From QWHO01 sp021404945 (GTDB lineage: Bacteria > Vulcanimicrobiota > Xenobia > Xenobiales > QWHO01), in the NCBI GenBank assembly GCA_963169765.1, contig CAUJEN010000150.1, positions 1 through 64,000 on the forward strand: a DNA stretch of 64,000 nt, given 5' to 3'. The position numbers and the translations under genes are program-made. Positions within the stretch are counted from its first letter, which is position 1, and every line of letters starts with the position of its first letter. The notes beneath the pieces are model-generated. The model was not told where the DNA came from and searched no databases. It saw only the letters and a program-made list of their open reading frames with translations. This document shows positions 45,059 through 53,868 of the stretch, piece after piece.

Positions 45059-46933
45059 TCAGGTGGTCAGTTCGTCCCAGGTCTTCGTGAGCGTGTCGCA
45101 CTCGGCCGTCAGAGCCTCATATTTCTGCTCGAGCTCCTTGAGTCGAGGGCCGTTCTCGGGCCGAGCCATCTCCTCGGCAAGGTTGGAAATCTGTTCTTCC
45201 ATGGCGAAAATCTTGGCTTCCAGGGCGGGAAGCGACCACTGGCGGGGGCTGGCGGGGGCCCGCTTGCCTTTGGGCACCAGATCGCGACCCTTCAGGTTCT
45301 CCTCGGCCAGTTCGGGAGCAGCTTTGACGGGGGGTTTGCGGCCTCGCTGGAAGTCGGAGTAGTTGCCGGGGTGAGAGAGCGCTTGCCCGCTCCGCAGCTC
45401 CACCACGCGGGTGGCCAGCGTGTCCATGAACGTGCGATCATGGGAGATCAGCACGATGGTGCCGGGATACTCCTGCAGCGCATCAGCCAGCGCCTCGCGC
45501 GCGGAGAGATCGAGATGGTTGGTGGGCTCGTCCAGGAACAGCAGGTTGGAGGGCCGCACGATGCAGCGTGCGAGCGCCACGCGACTGCGCTCACCCCCGC
45601 TCAGCACAGCCACCTTCTTGTGCACTTCGTCGCCCACGAACAGCAAGCAGCCGAGCAGGGTGCGCAGGCGCGTCTGATCGGTGTGAGGCGGGGCCACCTC
45701 TTCCAGGGCTTCGAGCACGGTCAGCTGGCCGTTGAGCGCCTCGGCCTGGTGCTGGGCAAAGAAGACCGGGGTCAGCCGGTGGCCATGCTTGATGCTGCCA
45801 GCGTCGGGAGGCTCGTGACCGGCCAGGGCCCGCAGCAAAGTGGACTTTCCCGAGCCGTTGGGACCCACGATGGCCACCCGCTCTCCGCGCTCGATCAACA
45901 GGCTCAAGCTCTTGAGGACCTGAATGGGTCCGTAGCTCTTGTACAGGCCTTTGGCCTGCAAGGCCTCGCGACCGCTGTCGGGAAAGGGGCGAAAGCTCAG
46001 CCTCATCGGGCGAGGCTCGTCCTCGGGCAACTCCACCCGCTCGATCTTGTCGAGCATCTTTTCTCGGCTCTTGACGCGGCTGGCCAGGGTGGCTTTGTAG
46101 CGGAAGCGCTCGATGAAGCGCTCGTCCTGGGCCAGCTTGCGCTGCTGGGTGTGGTAGGCGGCCTCTTGCAACTCTCGGCGACGCTCCTTTTCCTCGAGAT
46201 AGAAGCTGTAGTTTCCGGCATACTCCTCGAGCTCGCCTCCCGAAAGCTCGAGGATCTTGTTGACGGTCCGGTCCAGGAAGGTGCGATCATGGGAGACCAG
46301 CAGCACCACCCCGGAGTATCTTGACAGGTATTGCTCCAGCCACTCCACTGCTTCCAGGTCGAGGTGGTTGGTGGGCTCGTCTAGCAAGAGCAGGCTGGGA
46401 GCCATCAACAAGAGCCGCGCCAGCGCGCCGCGCATCTGCCAGCCCCCCGAAAACTCGCGGCAGGGACGTTCAAAGTCGCTCTGGGCAAACCCCATGCCGG
46501 CCAGCACCGTTCGGATGCGGGCGTCGATGGTCTGGGGCTCGGAGTGCTCATACTCGGTCTGCAAACGGGCGTAGCGCTCCATGATCGACTTGAGCTCCGA
46601 GCCAGAGAGCGTGGCCATCTCGCCCTCCAGGGCTCGCAACTCGGCCTCCATGGCCCGCACCCGGTCGAAGAGGGCGTTCATCTCCTCGTAGAGGCTCACC
46701 TCGGGGCTCAGCTGTCCCTCCTGGCCCAGGTAGCCCACCTCCAACCCGGGCGTGGCCGCCACGTGACCCGAGTCTGGCTCGAGCTGGCCGCCCAGAATCT
46801 TGAGCAGGGTGGTCTTGCCGGTTCCGTTGCGGCCGATCAGGCCGAGACGTTGACCGGCCACCAGAGCCAGGTTGACCTTGCTCAGCACGGTGTGGCCCCC
46901 GTACGACTTGCTCACGTCCACCAGCGAGATCAT
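45059..46933 (-). CDS. ABC-F family ATPase (translation factor/resistance type)
   Basis: A 624-residue soluble protein with two ABC ATPase domains and no membrane part. The first has Walker A GRNGTGKTTLL and signature FSGGWQMRGALA. The second has GPNGSGKSTLL and LSGGERSRVALA. Each has Walker B followed by DEPTNHLDL. A linker (P-site tRNA interaction motif) lies between, and a C-terminal coiled coil covers the last 65 residues. ABC-F proteins act on the ribosome. ATG 46933 overlaps the stop of a tiny upstream gene as ATGA. A frame that runs further upstream is not real. Confidence 0.92.
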   Translation of the reverse strand: MISLVDVSKSYGGHTVLSKVNLALVAGQRLGLIGRNGTGKTTLLKILGGQLEPDSGHVAATPGLEVGYLGQEGQLSPEVSLYEEMNALFDRVRAMEAELRALEGEMATLSGSELKSIMERYARLQTEYEHSEPQTIDARIRTVLAGMGFAQSDFERPCREFSGGWQMRGALARLLLMAPSLLLLDEPTNHLDLEAVEWLEQYLSRYSGVVLLVSHDRTFLDRTVNKILELSGGELEEYAGNYSFYLEEKERRRELQEAAYHTQQRKLAQDERFIERFRYKATLASRVKSREKMLDKIERVELPEDEPRPMRLSFRPFPDSGREALQAKGLYKSYGPIQVLKSLSLLIERGERVAIVGPNGSGKSTLLRALAGHEPPDAGSIKHGHRLTPVFFAQHQAEALNGQLTVLEALEEVAPPHTDQTRLRTLLGCLLFVGDEVHKKVAVLSGGERSRVALARCIVRPSNLLFLDEPTNHLDLSAREALADALQEYPGTIVLISHDRTFMDTLATRVVELRSGQALSHPGNYSDFQRGRKPPVKAAPELAEENLKGRDLVPKGKRAPASPRQWSLPALEAKIFAMEEQISNLAEEMARPENGPRLKELEQKYEALTAECDTLTKTWDELTT

Positions 46934-47061
46934 GGACCCGCCTTCAAGAGCAAGCGCCCCGGACGGAGCTCCAGGGCAGCAAAGCAGGCGGCGAAGTCGA
47001 TTGCGCCGGCCACGACCGGAAGCGTGAGGGCCAGAACCAAGAGCCAGAGCCACCCTTTCAC
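46930..47061 (-). CDS. tiny secreted peptide coupled to the ABC-F gene
   Basis: A 43-codon frame starting at GTG 47061. It encodes a clear signal peptide (VKGWLWLLVLALTLPVVAGA) followed by about 23 residues with one Cys (IDFAACFAALELRPGRLLLK). The stop overlaps the ABC-F ATG as ATGA. A GGCAGGG site lies just before the GTG. It could be a secreted peptide or a leader whose translation controls the ABC-F gene. Leader control is common for antibiotic-resistance ABC-F genes, but that is inference here. Confidence 0.5.
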   Translation of the reverse strand: MKGWLWLLVLALTLPVVAGAIDFAACFAALELRPGRLLLKAGP

Positions 47062-47120
47062 GGCCCTGCCTTTCGTCACCCGGCACAGGAGGCCTGCGCC
47101 CCGGCACGAAGCCTTTCACC

Positions 47121-47405
47121 ATGAAGAGAATGCTGCTTGCTTTATTGCTGGCGTTGCTGCTCCCCGCTCTGGCAGCCACGTCTACGGCCAACTTTACCGT
47201 CCAGGGCATGACCTGAGGAGGCACCTGCGCCAGCCGTGTGCGGGCCATCGTGAGCAAATTGCCCGGGGTGAAGTCAGTGAATGTGAATTTCGGCAAGTCC
47301 ACTGCCGAGGTGAGCTTCGATGACACCATCACCGACCCCCAGAAACTTTCCCAGGGCCTGAAAGAGGCCAGTGGAGGGCGCTACTCGATGCAGGTTCGCC
47401 CCTGA
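47121..47405 (+). CDS. heavy-metal-associated (HMA) domain protein, probable selenoprotein
   Basis: A 94-residue periplasmic metal-binding protein. Codons 1-22 encode a signal peptide (MKRMLLALLLALLLPALAAT). The HMA domain follows, but codon 32 (47214-47216) is TGA where the first metal-binding Cys should be: FTVQGMT-TGA-GGTCASRV. The frame continues as a normal HMA domain (LPGVKSVNVNFGKSTAEVSF) to a true TGA stop at 47403. Reading TGA as selenocysteine gives a UxxxC pair (Sec32, Cys36). Weak GC-rich pairing within 30 bases after the TGA could form a SECIS hairpin, but I cannot confirm it. A nonsense pseudogene is the alternative. Confidence 0.7.
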
Positions 47406-47582
47406 CCACCCGCGAAAGCGATTCGGGGGGTCGTCCAGGAGCCCGGCCGCAAGCCCTCGTGTGGACGGGGAGGAACTCCCCCTCCGAAGCAAGAGAGAAG
47501 CGACCGGGATCGTGGCAGAGTTCTGTTGATCGGCACGGTCCTTTCGGCCGCGCCTTTAGCTCACGAGGAGACCAAGCAGCGC

Positions 47583-48473
47583 ATGCCTCCGTTTAGCTCC
47601 GGCTTTCAACTGAAGATCATCGAGGGTACGGGTCGCGGACAGGTGTTTCCTCTCGATACCAGGGAGCTGACTATCGGGCGCGCGGCCAACCCGGGCGAAC
47701 GCGCGCCGGGCTACGTGTTCCTCTATGACGACACGGTTTCTCGCATTCACGCTCAGCTGTTCTGGGATGATGAGCAGAACAGCTATATCCTTCATCACCG
47801 ATCCCAGACCAATCCGACCATGATCAACGCGACCCCTGCCGAGGATCCGCGCCTGCTCGAGCCGGACGATTCCATCACCATCGGCAAGGTGGTGCTGCAG
47901 ATCCAGCAAATCGAGCGACGCTGGGCCGGTCCGGTGGCCCCCATGGTGGCTCAGACCGCGGCCGGAGCCTCCTCGTCGGGCGACGCCCCTCCCGGGCTTG
48001 CTCCGCTGCAGAGCAAGAGGCCCCATGTTCCCATGCCTACCGAGACACGCAAGGTAGCCGTGCGCATCACCATGGGGGGCAGTAAAGGGGGGCAGCGCAA
48101 CGAATTCCGCCTCCATGTGGTGGAAGGCCCCGATGCCGGGCAGTCCTTCCCCCTCAAGGGCACCATGGCCCTGGGCCGGGACACGGGGGAAGAGCAGCCC
48201 AACGCCGTGCTGCTCCGCGACGAGCTCGTCTGTCCTGACCACGCCGTGTTGCGCTGGAGCGAGCCGGACGGCAAGTATCAGCTCCTGCCAACCGCCTGTC
48301 CCGTGGCCATCCAGCGCACGATGGAAGGGCTCGCCTGGAGCGCCGAGGTGCCCACCTCAGGACGTCTCTTGCTCGAGTCCAAGGACCTTCTCCGACTCGG
48401 CAACACGTGCCTCACGCTGGAGGTGACGGCGGTCGAGATGACGGTCGTCGAGGAGGAAGAGACTGCCCGGTAA
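47583..48473 (+). CDS. protein with two FHA domains
   Basis: A 296-residue soluble protein. FHA domain one covers about residues 8-105, with conserved GR (LTIGRAANPG), SRIHA and an Asn in the last loop, so phosphothreonine binding is likely. A Pro/Ala linker follows. A second FHA fold (residues 180-290: VVEGPDAGQSFPLKGTMALGRD) has weaker binding residues (CPDHAVLRW). I choose ATG 47583, with GAGGAGA 12 bases upstream; a TTG at 47526 would add 19 residues. A partner for the Ser/Thr kinase at 26499 is possible. The methyltransferase follows after one base. Confidence 0.83.
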   Translation: MPPFSSGFQLKIIEGTGRGQVFPLDTRELTIGRAANPGERAPGYVFLYDDTVSRIHAQLFWDDEQNSYILHHRSQTNPTMINATPAEDPRLLEPDDSITIGKVVLQIQQIERRWAGPVAPMVAQTAAGASSSGDAPPGLAPLQSKRPHVPMPTETRKVAVRITMGGSKGGQRNEFRLHVVEGPDAGQSFPLKGTMALGRDTGEEQPNAVLLRDELVCPDHAVLRWSEPDGKYQLLPTACPVAIQRTMEGLAWSAEVPTSGRLLLESKDLLRLGNTCLTLEVTAVEMTVVEEEETAR

Positions 48474-48474
48474 C

Positions 48475-49653
48475 GTGAGCCGCACCCTGGAGTGCTCGGC
48501 CACCTGCGCCTTCGGCCTGGAGGGGGTTGTGGCCCGCGAGTTGGAAGCCATCGGGGTTCAGGGTATCCGGTCCGAAAACGGCAGCGTAACCTTTCAAGCC
48601 AGTGCCGAGGAGCTCTGCCAGGCCAATCTGTGGCTGCGTACCGCCGACCGGGTGTGGGTGGTGGCTGGCCGTTTTCCAGCCCACAGCTTCGAGGATCTGT
48701 TCAGCGGCGTGCGCGGCCTGCCCTGGCCCGACCTCCTGCCCCGCCAGGCGGCCTTTCCAGTCGAAGGCATGAGCCATAACTCCCAGCTCTCCAGCGTGCC
48801 GGCCTGTCAGGCGGTCGTCAAGAAAGCCATCGTGGAGAGCCTGAAGGCTCGTTATCCCGTGGAGCGCTTTCCGGAAGACGGGCCGATGTTCAAGGTGAGG
48901 GTGGCCCTGGTGAAAGATCAGGCCACCATCTCCCTGGATTCGAGCGGACCGGGCCTTCATCGCCGGGGTTATCGCAAGCTGACCGCCGAGGCCCCCTTGC
49001 GCGAGACCCTGGCCGCAGGGCTGGTGCTGCTGAGCTACTACCAGCCTGACCAGGCCCTCTATGATCCGTTCTGCGGCTCAGGCACAATTTTGATCGAGGC
49101 TGGTTGGATCGCGCTCGACCGGGCCCCCGGGCTGACCCGCAACTTTGCCAGCGAAGGCTGGCCCTGGATCGGGCGCTCGCGCTGGGAACGGGCTCGACGC
49201 CAGGCAGAGAGCCGCCACCTCCGGAACCGACGCCTGGCGCTCCTGGGCAGCGACGCTGACCCGCGGGTGCTGAGCCTGGCTCGCTACCACGTGCATGCCG
49301 CCGGGCTGGGCAAAGTCGGGGTCTCGCTCTTACGCCGCGAAGTGCGCGACTTTGCGCCCGATCAGGAGTATGCCGTGATGATCACCAACCCGCCCTACGG
49401 CGAGCGCCAGCAGGACAGGCCGGCGGCCCGGGCCCTGGCGGCCGAGCTCGGGCGCGTCACCGAGCGCTTGAAAACCTGGTCATTGTACTGCCTGACCTCC
49501 GACAGCGAGTTCGAGAGGGCCTTTGGACGCAAGGCGATCCGCAAGCGTAAGCTCTACAACGGCATGCTGCAGTGCAACTATTACCAGTACCCGGGGCCAC
49601 GTCCGCCGCAGGGGTTTGCGGCGATCCCGAGCGTGCTGCCGGACGAGGTCTGA
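48475..49653 (+). CDS. THUMP-domain rRNA methyltransferase, RlmL N-terminal-like
   Basis: A 392-residue class I methyltransferase. The N-terminus is a THUMP-type RNA-binding domain (LECSATCAFGLEGVVARELE). The SAM-binding motif is DPFCGSGTILIEAGWIALDR, and the catalytic motif is ITNPPYGER, as in the RlmL/YpsC family that makes N2-methylguanosine in 23S rRNA. It lacks the second (RlmK) half of E. coli RlmL. The start is a GTG two bases after the FHA stop. Confidence 0.92.
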   Translation: MSRTLECSATCAFGLEGVVARELEAIGVQGIRSENGSVTFQASAEELCQANLWLRTADRVWVVAGRFPAHSFEDLFSGVRGLPWPDLLPRQAAFPVEGMSHNSQLSSVPACQAVVKKAIVESLKARYPVERFPEDGPMFKVRVALVKDQATISLDSSGPGLHRRGYRKLTAEAPLRETLAAGLVLLSYYQPDQALYDPFCGSGTILIEAGWIALDRAPGLTRNFASEGWPWIGRSRWERARRQAESRHLRNRRLALLGSDADPRVLSLARYHVHAAGLGKVGVSLLRREVRDFAPDQEYAVMITNPPYGERQQDRPAARALAAELGRVTERLKTWSLYCLTSDSEFERAFGRKAIRKRKLYNGMLQCNYYQYPGPRPPQGFAAIPSVLPDEV

Positions 49654-49703
49654 AGCCTGGCGCAGCGATGGCGAAACCTGCCCGCTCTCCTCCGGGTGCG
49701 GCT

Positions 49704-50201
49704 CTAGGCCTCGCTCTTGGCCCCGCTCAGCTTGCTGATGCCGCCCAGGGTGGTGAAGAAGCCCCCCAGGCCCATGGCCACGGCCGTGAGCCCACCCACG
49801 TGGCCGAATACCCCGGCCGCGCTGGCCATGCCGAGGACGCCGCCGGCGCACAGCAAGGAGCCTCGCAGAACGCGGTTGTCGTCGCCCTGGGCCCACTGAT
49901 CGGAGGCGCCGCTGAAGGCCAGCAGGCCGCAGATGCGCATGGCGCCGTTCAGCAGGGTGCCGGTGGGCACGGCGGCGATAGCCGGAAGACCAAACATGCT
50001 GGGGATGCCGATAGAAGCGGCGGCCACCAGGCCGGTGCCGATCACGGCCAGGGCCACACCGCTGGCGATATTGCCCTTGCGGGGAGCCTCGTCTTGAGTC
50101 AGCGTCAGCTTTTCCTCCGGAGACGACAGGCTGGGGGCGGCCTGCTGGGGTGCGCTGGGGCGATAGGCGCTGAGCGCCGGGGTGATGGTCTGGACGGTCA
50201 C
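49704..50201 (-). CDS. hypothetical membrane protein
   Basis: A 165-residue protein. A polar first 45 residues is followed by three or four Gly/Ala-rich hydrophobic segments (NIASGVALAVIGTGLVAAAS, VLGMASAAGVFGHVGGLTAV). GTG 50201 with AGGAGG at suitable spacing decides the start; the longer frame to 50246 lacks such a site. Function unknown. It is divergent from the glycosyltransferase. Confidence 0.6.
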   Translation of the reverse strand: MTVQTITPALSAYRPSAPQQAAPSLSSPEEKLTLTQDEAPRKGNIASGVALAVIGTGLVAAASIGIPSMFGLPAIAAVPTGTLLNGAMRICGLLAFSGASDQWAQGDDNRVLRGSLLCAGGVLGMASAAGVFGHVGGLTAVAMGLGGFFTTLGGISKLSGAKSEA

Positions 50202-50329
50202 GAAATGGGCTCCTCCTGTTTCTCTCTCTGAGGGCCATTGTGTCACAGCCCGGCCCGAACCAGGTTACCCTCATGTTTCCGCGGGTTAACGGCCTGTTGC
50301 TTTTCAACTCCCTTTCAGCCACGTGAGCT

Positions 50330-51607
50330 ATGATGCAACGCATGATTACCTCGATCTCAGGCAAAGCAACGGCTACCCTGGTCAAGCCCATTCACTGCGC
50401 CCAGGTCGAAGGTCAAAGCGACCGCTTCGAGCAAAGCGAGCCAGCCCCGCTCAAGATCTGGCTGCTGCATGGCAGCTACACTGGCGGTCACGCCTCAGCC
50501 GCTCGCTCGGTCAAGGAGGCTCTGGAGGAGCAGTGCTCGCAAGCCCGGGTCGAGATCATCAACCACGCCGACCTCTCCAACAACCCGGTCCCCTTTTCGA
50601 CGGCAGCCGAAAGAGCGCTGGAAGTTGGTCCCATCAGCAAGGCCTTGCGCAATTGGGGTTTCGAGCTAAGCTTTGAGGGAGCTCCCCTCCATCGATGGCT
50701 CTTGCGCCAGACCGTGAAGGTGGAAGCCTTTCTGACCGAGGACCTGCTGGACCGGATTCAAGCCGAGCAACCGGACGTGCTGGTGGCAACCCAGGCGCCC
50801 ACCGCCGACCTGCTGAGCTACTGGAAAGAGGTGCAGGAAATCGACACCCCCCTGCACGCCGTGGTGACCGACTTCGGGGCCCACCAGATCTGGAGCCAGG
50901 AGGGTATCTCGCGCTATTATGTTGCCGCCGAGTCCACCCGGGACGACCTGGCGCGCTTTGGCGTGGACAAAGGCCAGGTATCGGTCACCGGCATCCCCAT
51001 CCGGCCAACTTTCGCTCGGCCCCCTCAAGACCGAAGCGAGATGAAGAAGAAACTGGGCCTCGACCCGGAGAAGCCGTTCGTGCTGGTGCTGGGGGGGGCG
51101 CTGGGGGCGGTCAACTTCAACAAGACCGTGGGGGCCCTGGACGACCTGCCCTGCGACTTTCAGCTCGCGGTGGTGTGCGGCAAGAACCAGGGGGCGCGCC
51201 AGGCACTGGAGGCGGAGACCTTCAGCCATCCCGTGCAGGCGCTGGGGTTCGTGGACAACATGGTGGACTACCTGGACGCCTGCGACCTGATCGTTTCCAA
51301 GCCGGGCGGCCTCTCCACCTCGGAGATCCTGGCCCGCGGCCGGGCCATCCTGATCTTTGACCCCATCCCCGGGCTCGAGACCCAGAACGCCAGGCGCCTG
51401 ACCGCGGCCGGTGTGGGCCGCTGGGCCAGCGACCTGAAGGACATGGGCAAGCACGCCCTGGACCTCCTGCAAAACCCGGTCAAGCGCGAAGAGATGGAGA
51501 AAGCCGCCCTGGCCATGGGCCGTCCCAACTCGGCCGCCGACGCCGCCAGGCAGATTCTGGCGGCCGGCTGGGAGCACCGCGAGCGACTCTCCTCCAACGG
51601 TATCTGA
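50330..51607 (+). CDS. MGDG-synthase/UgtP-like glycosyltransferase
   Basis: A 425-residue GT-B glycosyltransferase that probably adds a sugar to diacylglycerol at the membrane. The N-terminal domain has the family motif GSYTGGHASAARSVKEAL and VVTDFGAHQIWSQEG. The C-terminal domain has LVLGGALGAVNFNK and the donor-binding SKPGGLSTSEILARG. Start codons at 50330, 50333 and 50342 are all possible, and no strong ribosome-binding site separates them. Confidence 0.87.
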   Translation: MMQRMITSISGKATATLVKPIHCAQVEGQSDRFEQSEPAPLKIWLLHGSYTGGHASAARSVKEALEEQCSQARVEIINHADLSNNPVPFSTAAERALEVGPISKALRNWGFELSFEGAPLHRWLLRQTVKVEAFLTEDLLDRIQAEQPDVLVATQAPTADLLSYWKEVQEIDTPLHAVVTDFGAHQIWSQEGISRYYVAAESTRDDLARFGVDKGQVSVTGIPIRPTFARPPQDRSEMKKKLGLDPEKPFVLVLGGALGAVNFNKTVGALDDLPCDFQLAVVCGKNQGARQALEAETFSHPVQALGFVDNMVDYLDACDLIVSKPGGLSTSEILARGRAILIFDPIPGLETQNARRLTAAGVGRWASDLKDMGKHALDLLQNPVKREEMEKAALAMGRPNSAADAARQILAAGWEHRERLSSNGI

Positions 51608-51988
51608 TCAGCCGGCCACCAGGCCGTCGAGATAGACGTGCAACTGACCCATGACCTCCTGGGCCTGCAAGAACGTGCGCACGCACTGGGCCATCGTTTC
51701 CGGGGAGGGGCTGGCGACATACTCCCCCAGCGCATCCACCGCGATCTGAGAGATGTCCAGTGCGGTGCAGGTCATCTTTTGCTGCTCCTCGAGCGCCTCG
51801 CGCACCTCCTCGGGACCGGTGACGGCCGTCACGGCCGCGCGAGACTCGCGCAGCTCGGCGGCCAGGGCGCTCTGGTAGGTGAGCAGGACGTCGGTCGGAA
51901 GACGGCCCTCGTGAACTTCCTTGAGGGCGGACAGAAGCGACCCGAAGCTGGGGTGCTCGAGGTCGACCGGGGCGCTCTGGTAGCTCAT
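51608..51988 (-). CDS. small helical hypothetical protein
   Basis: A 126-residue soluble, mostly helical, acidic protein (LKEVHEGRLPTDVLLTYQSA ... TMAQCVRTFLQAQEVMGQLH). Its ATG overlaps the stop of the upstream CHAP/NlpC-like gene (ATGA), which suggests a partner, chaperone or inhibitor of that protein. No family recognised. It is convergent with and directly abuts the glycosyltransferase stop. Confidence 0.6.
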   Translation of the reverse strand: MSYQSAPVDLEHPSFGSLLSALKEVHEGRLPTDVLLTYQSALAAELRESRAAVTAVTGPEEVREALEEQQKMTCTALDISQIAVDALGEYVASPSPETMAQCVRTFLQAQEVMGQLHVYLDGLVAG

Positions 51989-52743
51989 TTCGTGTAGTAG
52001 ATCCCGCTGTTGGGGTCCTTATTGCGTTCTGAGATCACCTGGTGACCGGGGCGATCGTTGTTGGAGCCGATGGTGCGCGTGCCACCGGCGGCTGTGACGA
52101 GCTCCACGTGACCGCGCGAGTGATTCATCCAGACATCGCCCGGCTTGGCCTGGCTGGCGGGGATGCGACGCCAGCCCTGCTTGATGAGAGCCTGCTCCAT
52201 GGATTTGACGTTCACGTGATGTCCCTGCAGCTTGCCGGTGCTCTCCAGAAGCGAGCTGACAAAATCAGCACAATTGTTGGTCTGGCCGCCCGCTGCCGTG
52301 AACTTGGGCAGCTTGCCCTTGATGTCGGCCGAGTTCTGACCGATGAACTTTCGACCCAGCTCGACGGCATCGCTGCCGGAGTTACCGCTGGGGGTCACGC
52401 CGCCAGCGGTGCCCGTGTTGCCCGTGTTGCCCACGCCCGTCGGCGCATTTGCGCCACCGCCGTTATTGAAGAGAGGCACGCCAGCGAGCCCTCCCGGGGC
52501 GATCCCGCTCTCGGAGGTGGCTGCCCCGGCTCCCCCCAGGCCGGCCGACTGGCCGACCATCAGGCCCATCAGCATCCCGATCAGATACTGCTGCATGTTG
52601 AACTGCTGCATCATGGCCCCGTCGAGCCCCATCGGTCCGCCCAGACGATTGAGCGCTGCCCCCAACCCCATGGGAGCGTAACCGCCGATCGAGCTGGCAT
52701 CTCCGGGGCCACCCAGGGCCGTCAGTGCAGTGAGTGGGTCCAT
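51985..52743 (-). CDS. NlpC/P60- or CHAP-like cysteine hydrolase with Gly-rich N-terminus
   Basis: A 252-residue protein. The first 120 residues are Gly/Met/Asn-rich without a signal peptide. The C-terminal 130 residues resemble a cell-wall amidase. A candidate nucleophile is NNCADFVSSLLES, GDVWMNHSRGHVELV provides the His, and RTIGSNNDR may provide the polar third residue. A missing signal peptide and a coupled small helical gene suggest export by a dedicated system or cytoplasmic storage. Substrate is presumed peptidoglycan, not shown. Confidence 0.7.
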   Translation of the reverse strand: MDPLTALTALGGPGDASSIGGYAPMGLGAALNRLGGPMGLDGAMMQQFNMQQYLIGMLMGLMVGQSAGLGGAGAATSESGIAPGGLAGVPLFNNGGGANAPTGVGNTGNTGTAGGVTPSGNSGSDAVELGRKFIGQNSADIKGKLPKFTAAGGQTNNCADFVSSLLESTGKLQGHHVNVKSMEQALIKQGWRRIPASQAKPGDVWMNHSRGHVELVTAAGGTRTIGSNNDRPGHQVISERNKDPNSGIYYTK

Positions 52744-52875
52744 CGGTCAACCTCCTTGTCGTGTTTGCATCTTACCACTGCGACCGGGACTCCCCCAGGT
52801 AGGCAAGTTAAGAAAATGAAACCGATGTGAATTGTTTGTATCCGACTTGCGAACAGGGGAGGGCGCCAGCTTGAG

Positions 52876-52995
52876 AGAAGTGTCTCGGGCGTCGGGAGTT
52901 CGGGAAAGCCGGTGAGAATCCGGCACGGTTGCCGCCACTGTAAGCGAAAGGCCTCCCAGGAGGCACGGAGCCGCGAAGTCAGGGACCGGCACGGC
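52876..52995 (+). ncRNA. cobalamin (B12) riboswitch
   Basis: The leader before the B12-transport operon contains the conserved blocks of the cobalamin aptamer in order: GGGAAAGCCGGTGAGAATCC (52902-52921), the B12 box GCCGCCACTGTAAG (from 52931) and AGTCAGGGACCGGC (from 52977). G/C-rich paired segments lie between. About 75 bases separate it from the btuF start, enough for a ribosome-masking or terminator hairpin. Bound adenosyl- or methylcobalamin should lower expression of the downstream genes. The rest of 52744-53070 is an AT-richer stretch (52800-52850) that probably holds the promoter. Confidence 0.93.
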
Positions 52996-53070
52996 GCGTG
53001 ACCAGCGGCCCCCTCCGGACAAGAGGCGGGCAGGGCGCCGCTGAGCCAGAAAGAGAGGCGGGGCGTCCGA

Positions 53071-53868
53071 ATGCGGATTCTGAGCGCGCTGCTCGCGCTG
53101 GCCCTGCTCTGCTCCTGCGCCCCTGCCCCCCGTGCGACGACCCCCGGTCCCGCCCAGCGCATCATCAGCCTCGTGCCCAGCCTGACCGAGGTTCTCTTTT
53201 CACTGGGAGCCGGCCCCCGCGTGATCGGCGTGACGGCCAACGACCATTATCCCCCCGAAGTCGAGGGGCTGCCCCGGGTGGGCGACATGGCCCCCGACTA
53301 TGAGCGCATTCTGGCTCTACAACCAGATCTGGTCGTGGCCGACCCGGGCATGCAACCGCGAGAGATCACTCGCCTGCGCGAGCTCGGCCTGCCGGTGCTG
53401 AGCCTGCCTTCTCAGAGCCTCAGCGGGTTGCGGAAAGCCCTGGCCGAGCTGAGCAAAGCCACCGGGACCGAGGCTCGCGGTCAGGAGCTGCAAGGTCAGC
53501 TGGCACGCCTGAAACCGCCCCCCGGTCCGGGAGTAAGGGTCTTCGTGGAGATCTGGGACAAACCGCTCATGACCACGGGGGGCGGCACGTTCGTGGACGA
53601 GCTGATCACTCTGGCCGGAGGTCGCAACGTCTACGCCGACCGCCAGCAGTACCCCAGCATCAGCGTGGAAGACCTGCTGCTGCGCCAGCCCGAGGTGATC
53701 GTGCTGACCGTGAGCCAGGTCGAGGAGGCCCGCTCCCGGCCCGGCTGGGACCGCCTGGCCGCAGTCCGAAGCGGACGGATCTATCGCATGGAGCCAGACC
53801 TCCTGGTGCGGCCCACCCTGCGGCTCCCCCAGGCTGTGGAGCAGTTGGGGGGGTTTCTGAGTCCATGA
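53071..53868 (+). CDS. btuF: B12-binding lipoprotein of an ABC importer
   Basis: A 265-residue periplasmic-binding protein of the BtuF/FhuD class. The N-terminal lipoprotein signal ends LALLCSCAP, with the lipobox Cys. The lobes start with RIISLVPSLTEVLFSLGAG and contain VGDMAPDYERILALQPDLVV and the interlobe helix, as in BtuF. The upstream cobalamin riboswitch and downstream permease and ATPase support B12 or corrinoid as ligand. Its stop overlaps the permease ATG (ATGA). Confidence 0.9.
   Translation: MRILSALLALALLCSCAPAPRATTPGPAQRIISLVPSLTEVLFSLGAGPRVIGVTANDHYPPEVEGLPRVGDMAPDYERILALQPDLVVADPGMQPREITRLRELGLPVLSLPSQSLSGLRKALAELSKATGTEARGQELQGQLARLKPPPGPGVRVFVEIWDKPLMTTGGGTFVDELITLAGGRNVYADRQQYPSISVEDLLLRQPEVIVLTVSQVEEARSRPGWDRLAAVRSGRIYRMEPDLLVRPTLRLPQAVEQLGGFLSP

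Noticed and set aside
47121..47405. Simple pseudogene reading of the TGA-split HMA gene
   Set aside because: No frameshift or other damage, good signal peptide, and the TGA falls exactly on the metal-ligand Cys; kept as the alternative but less likely.
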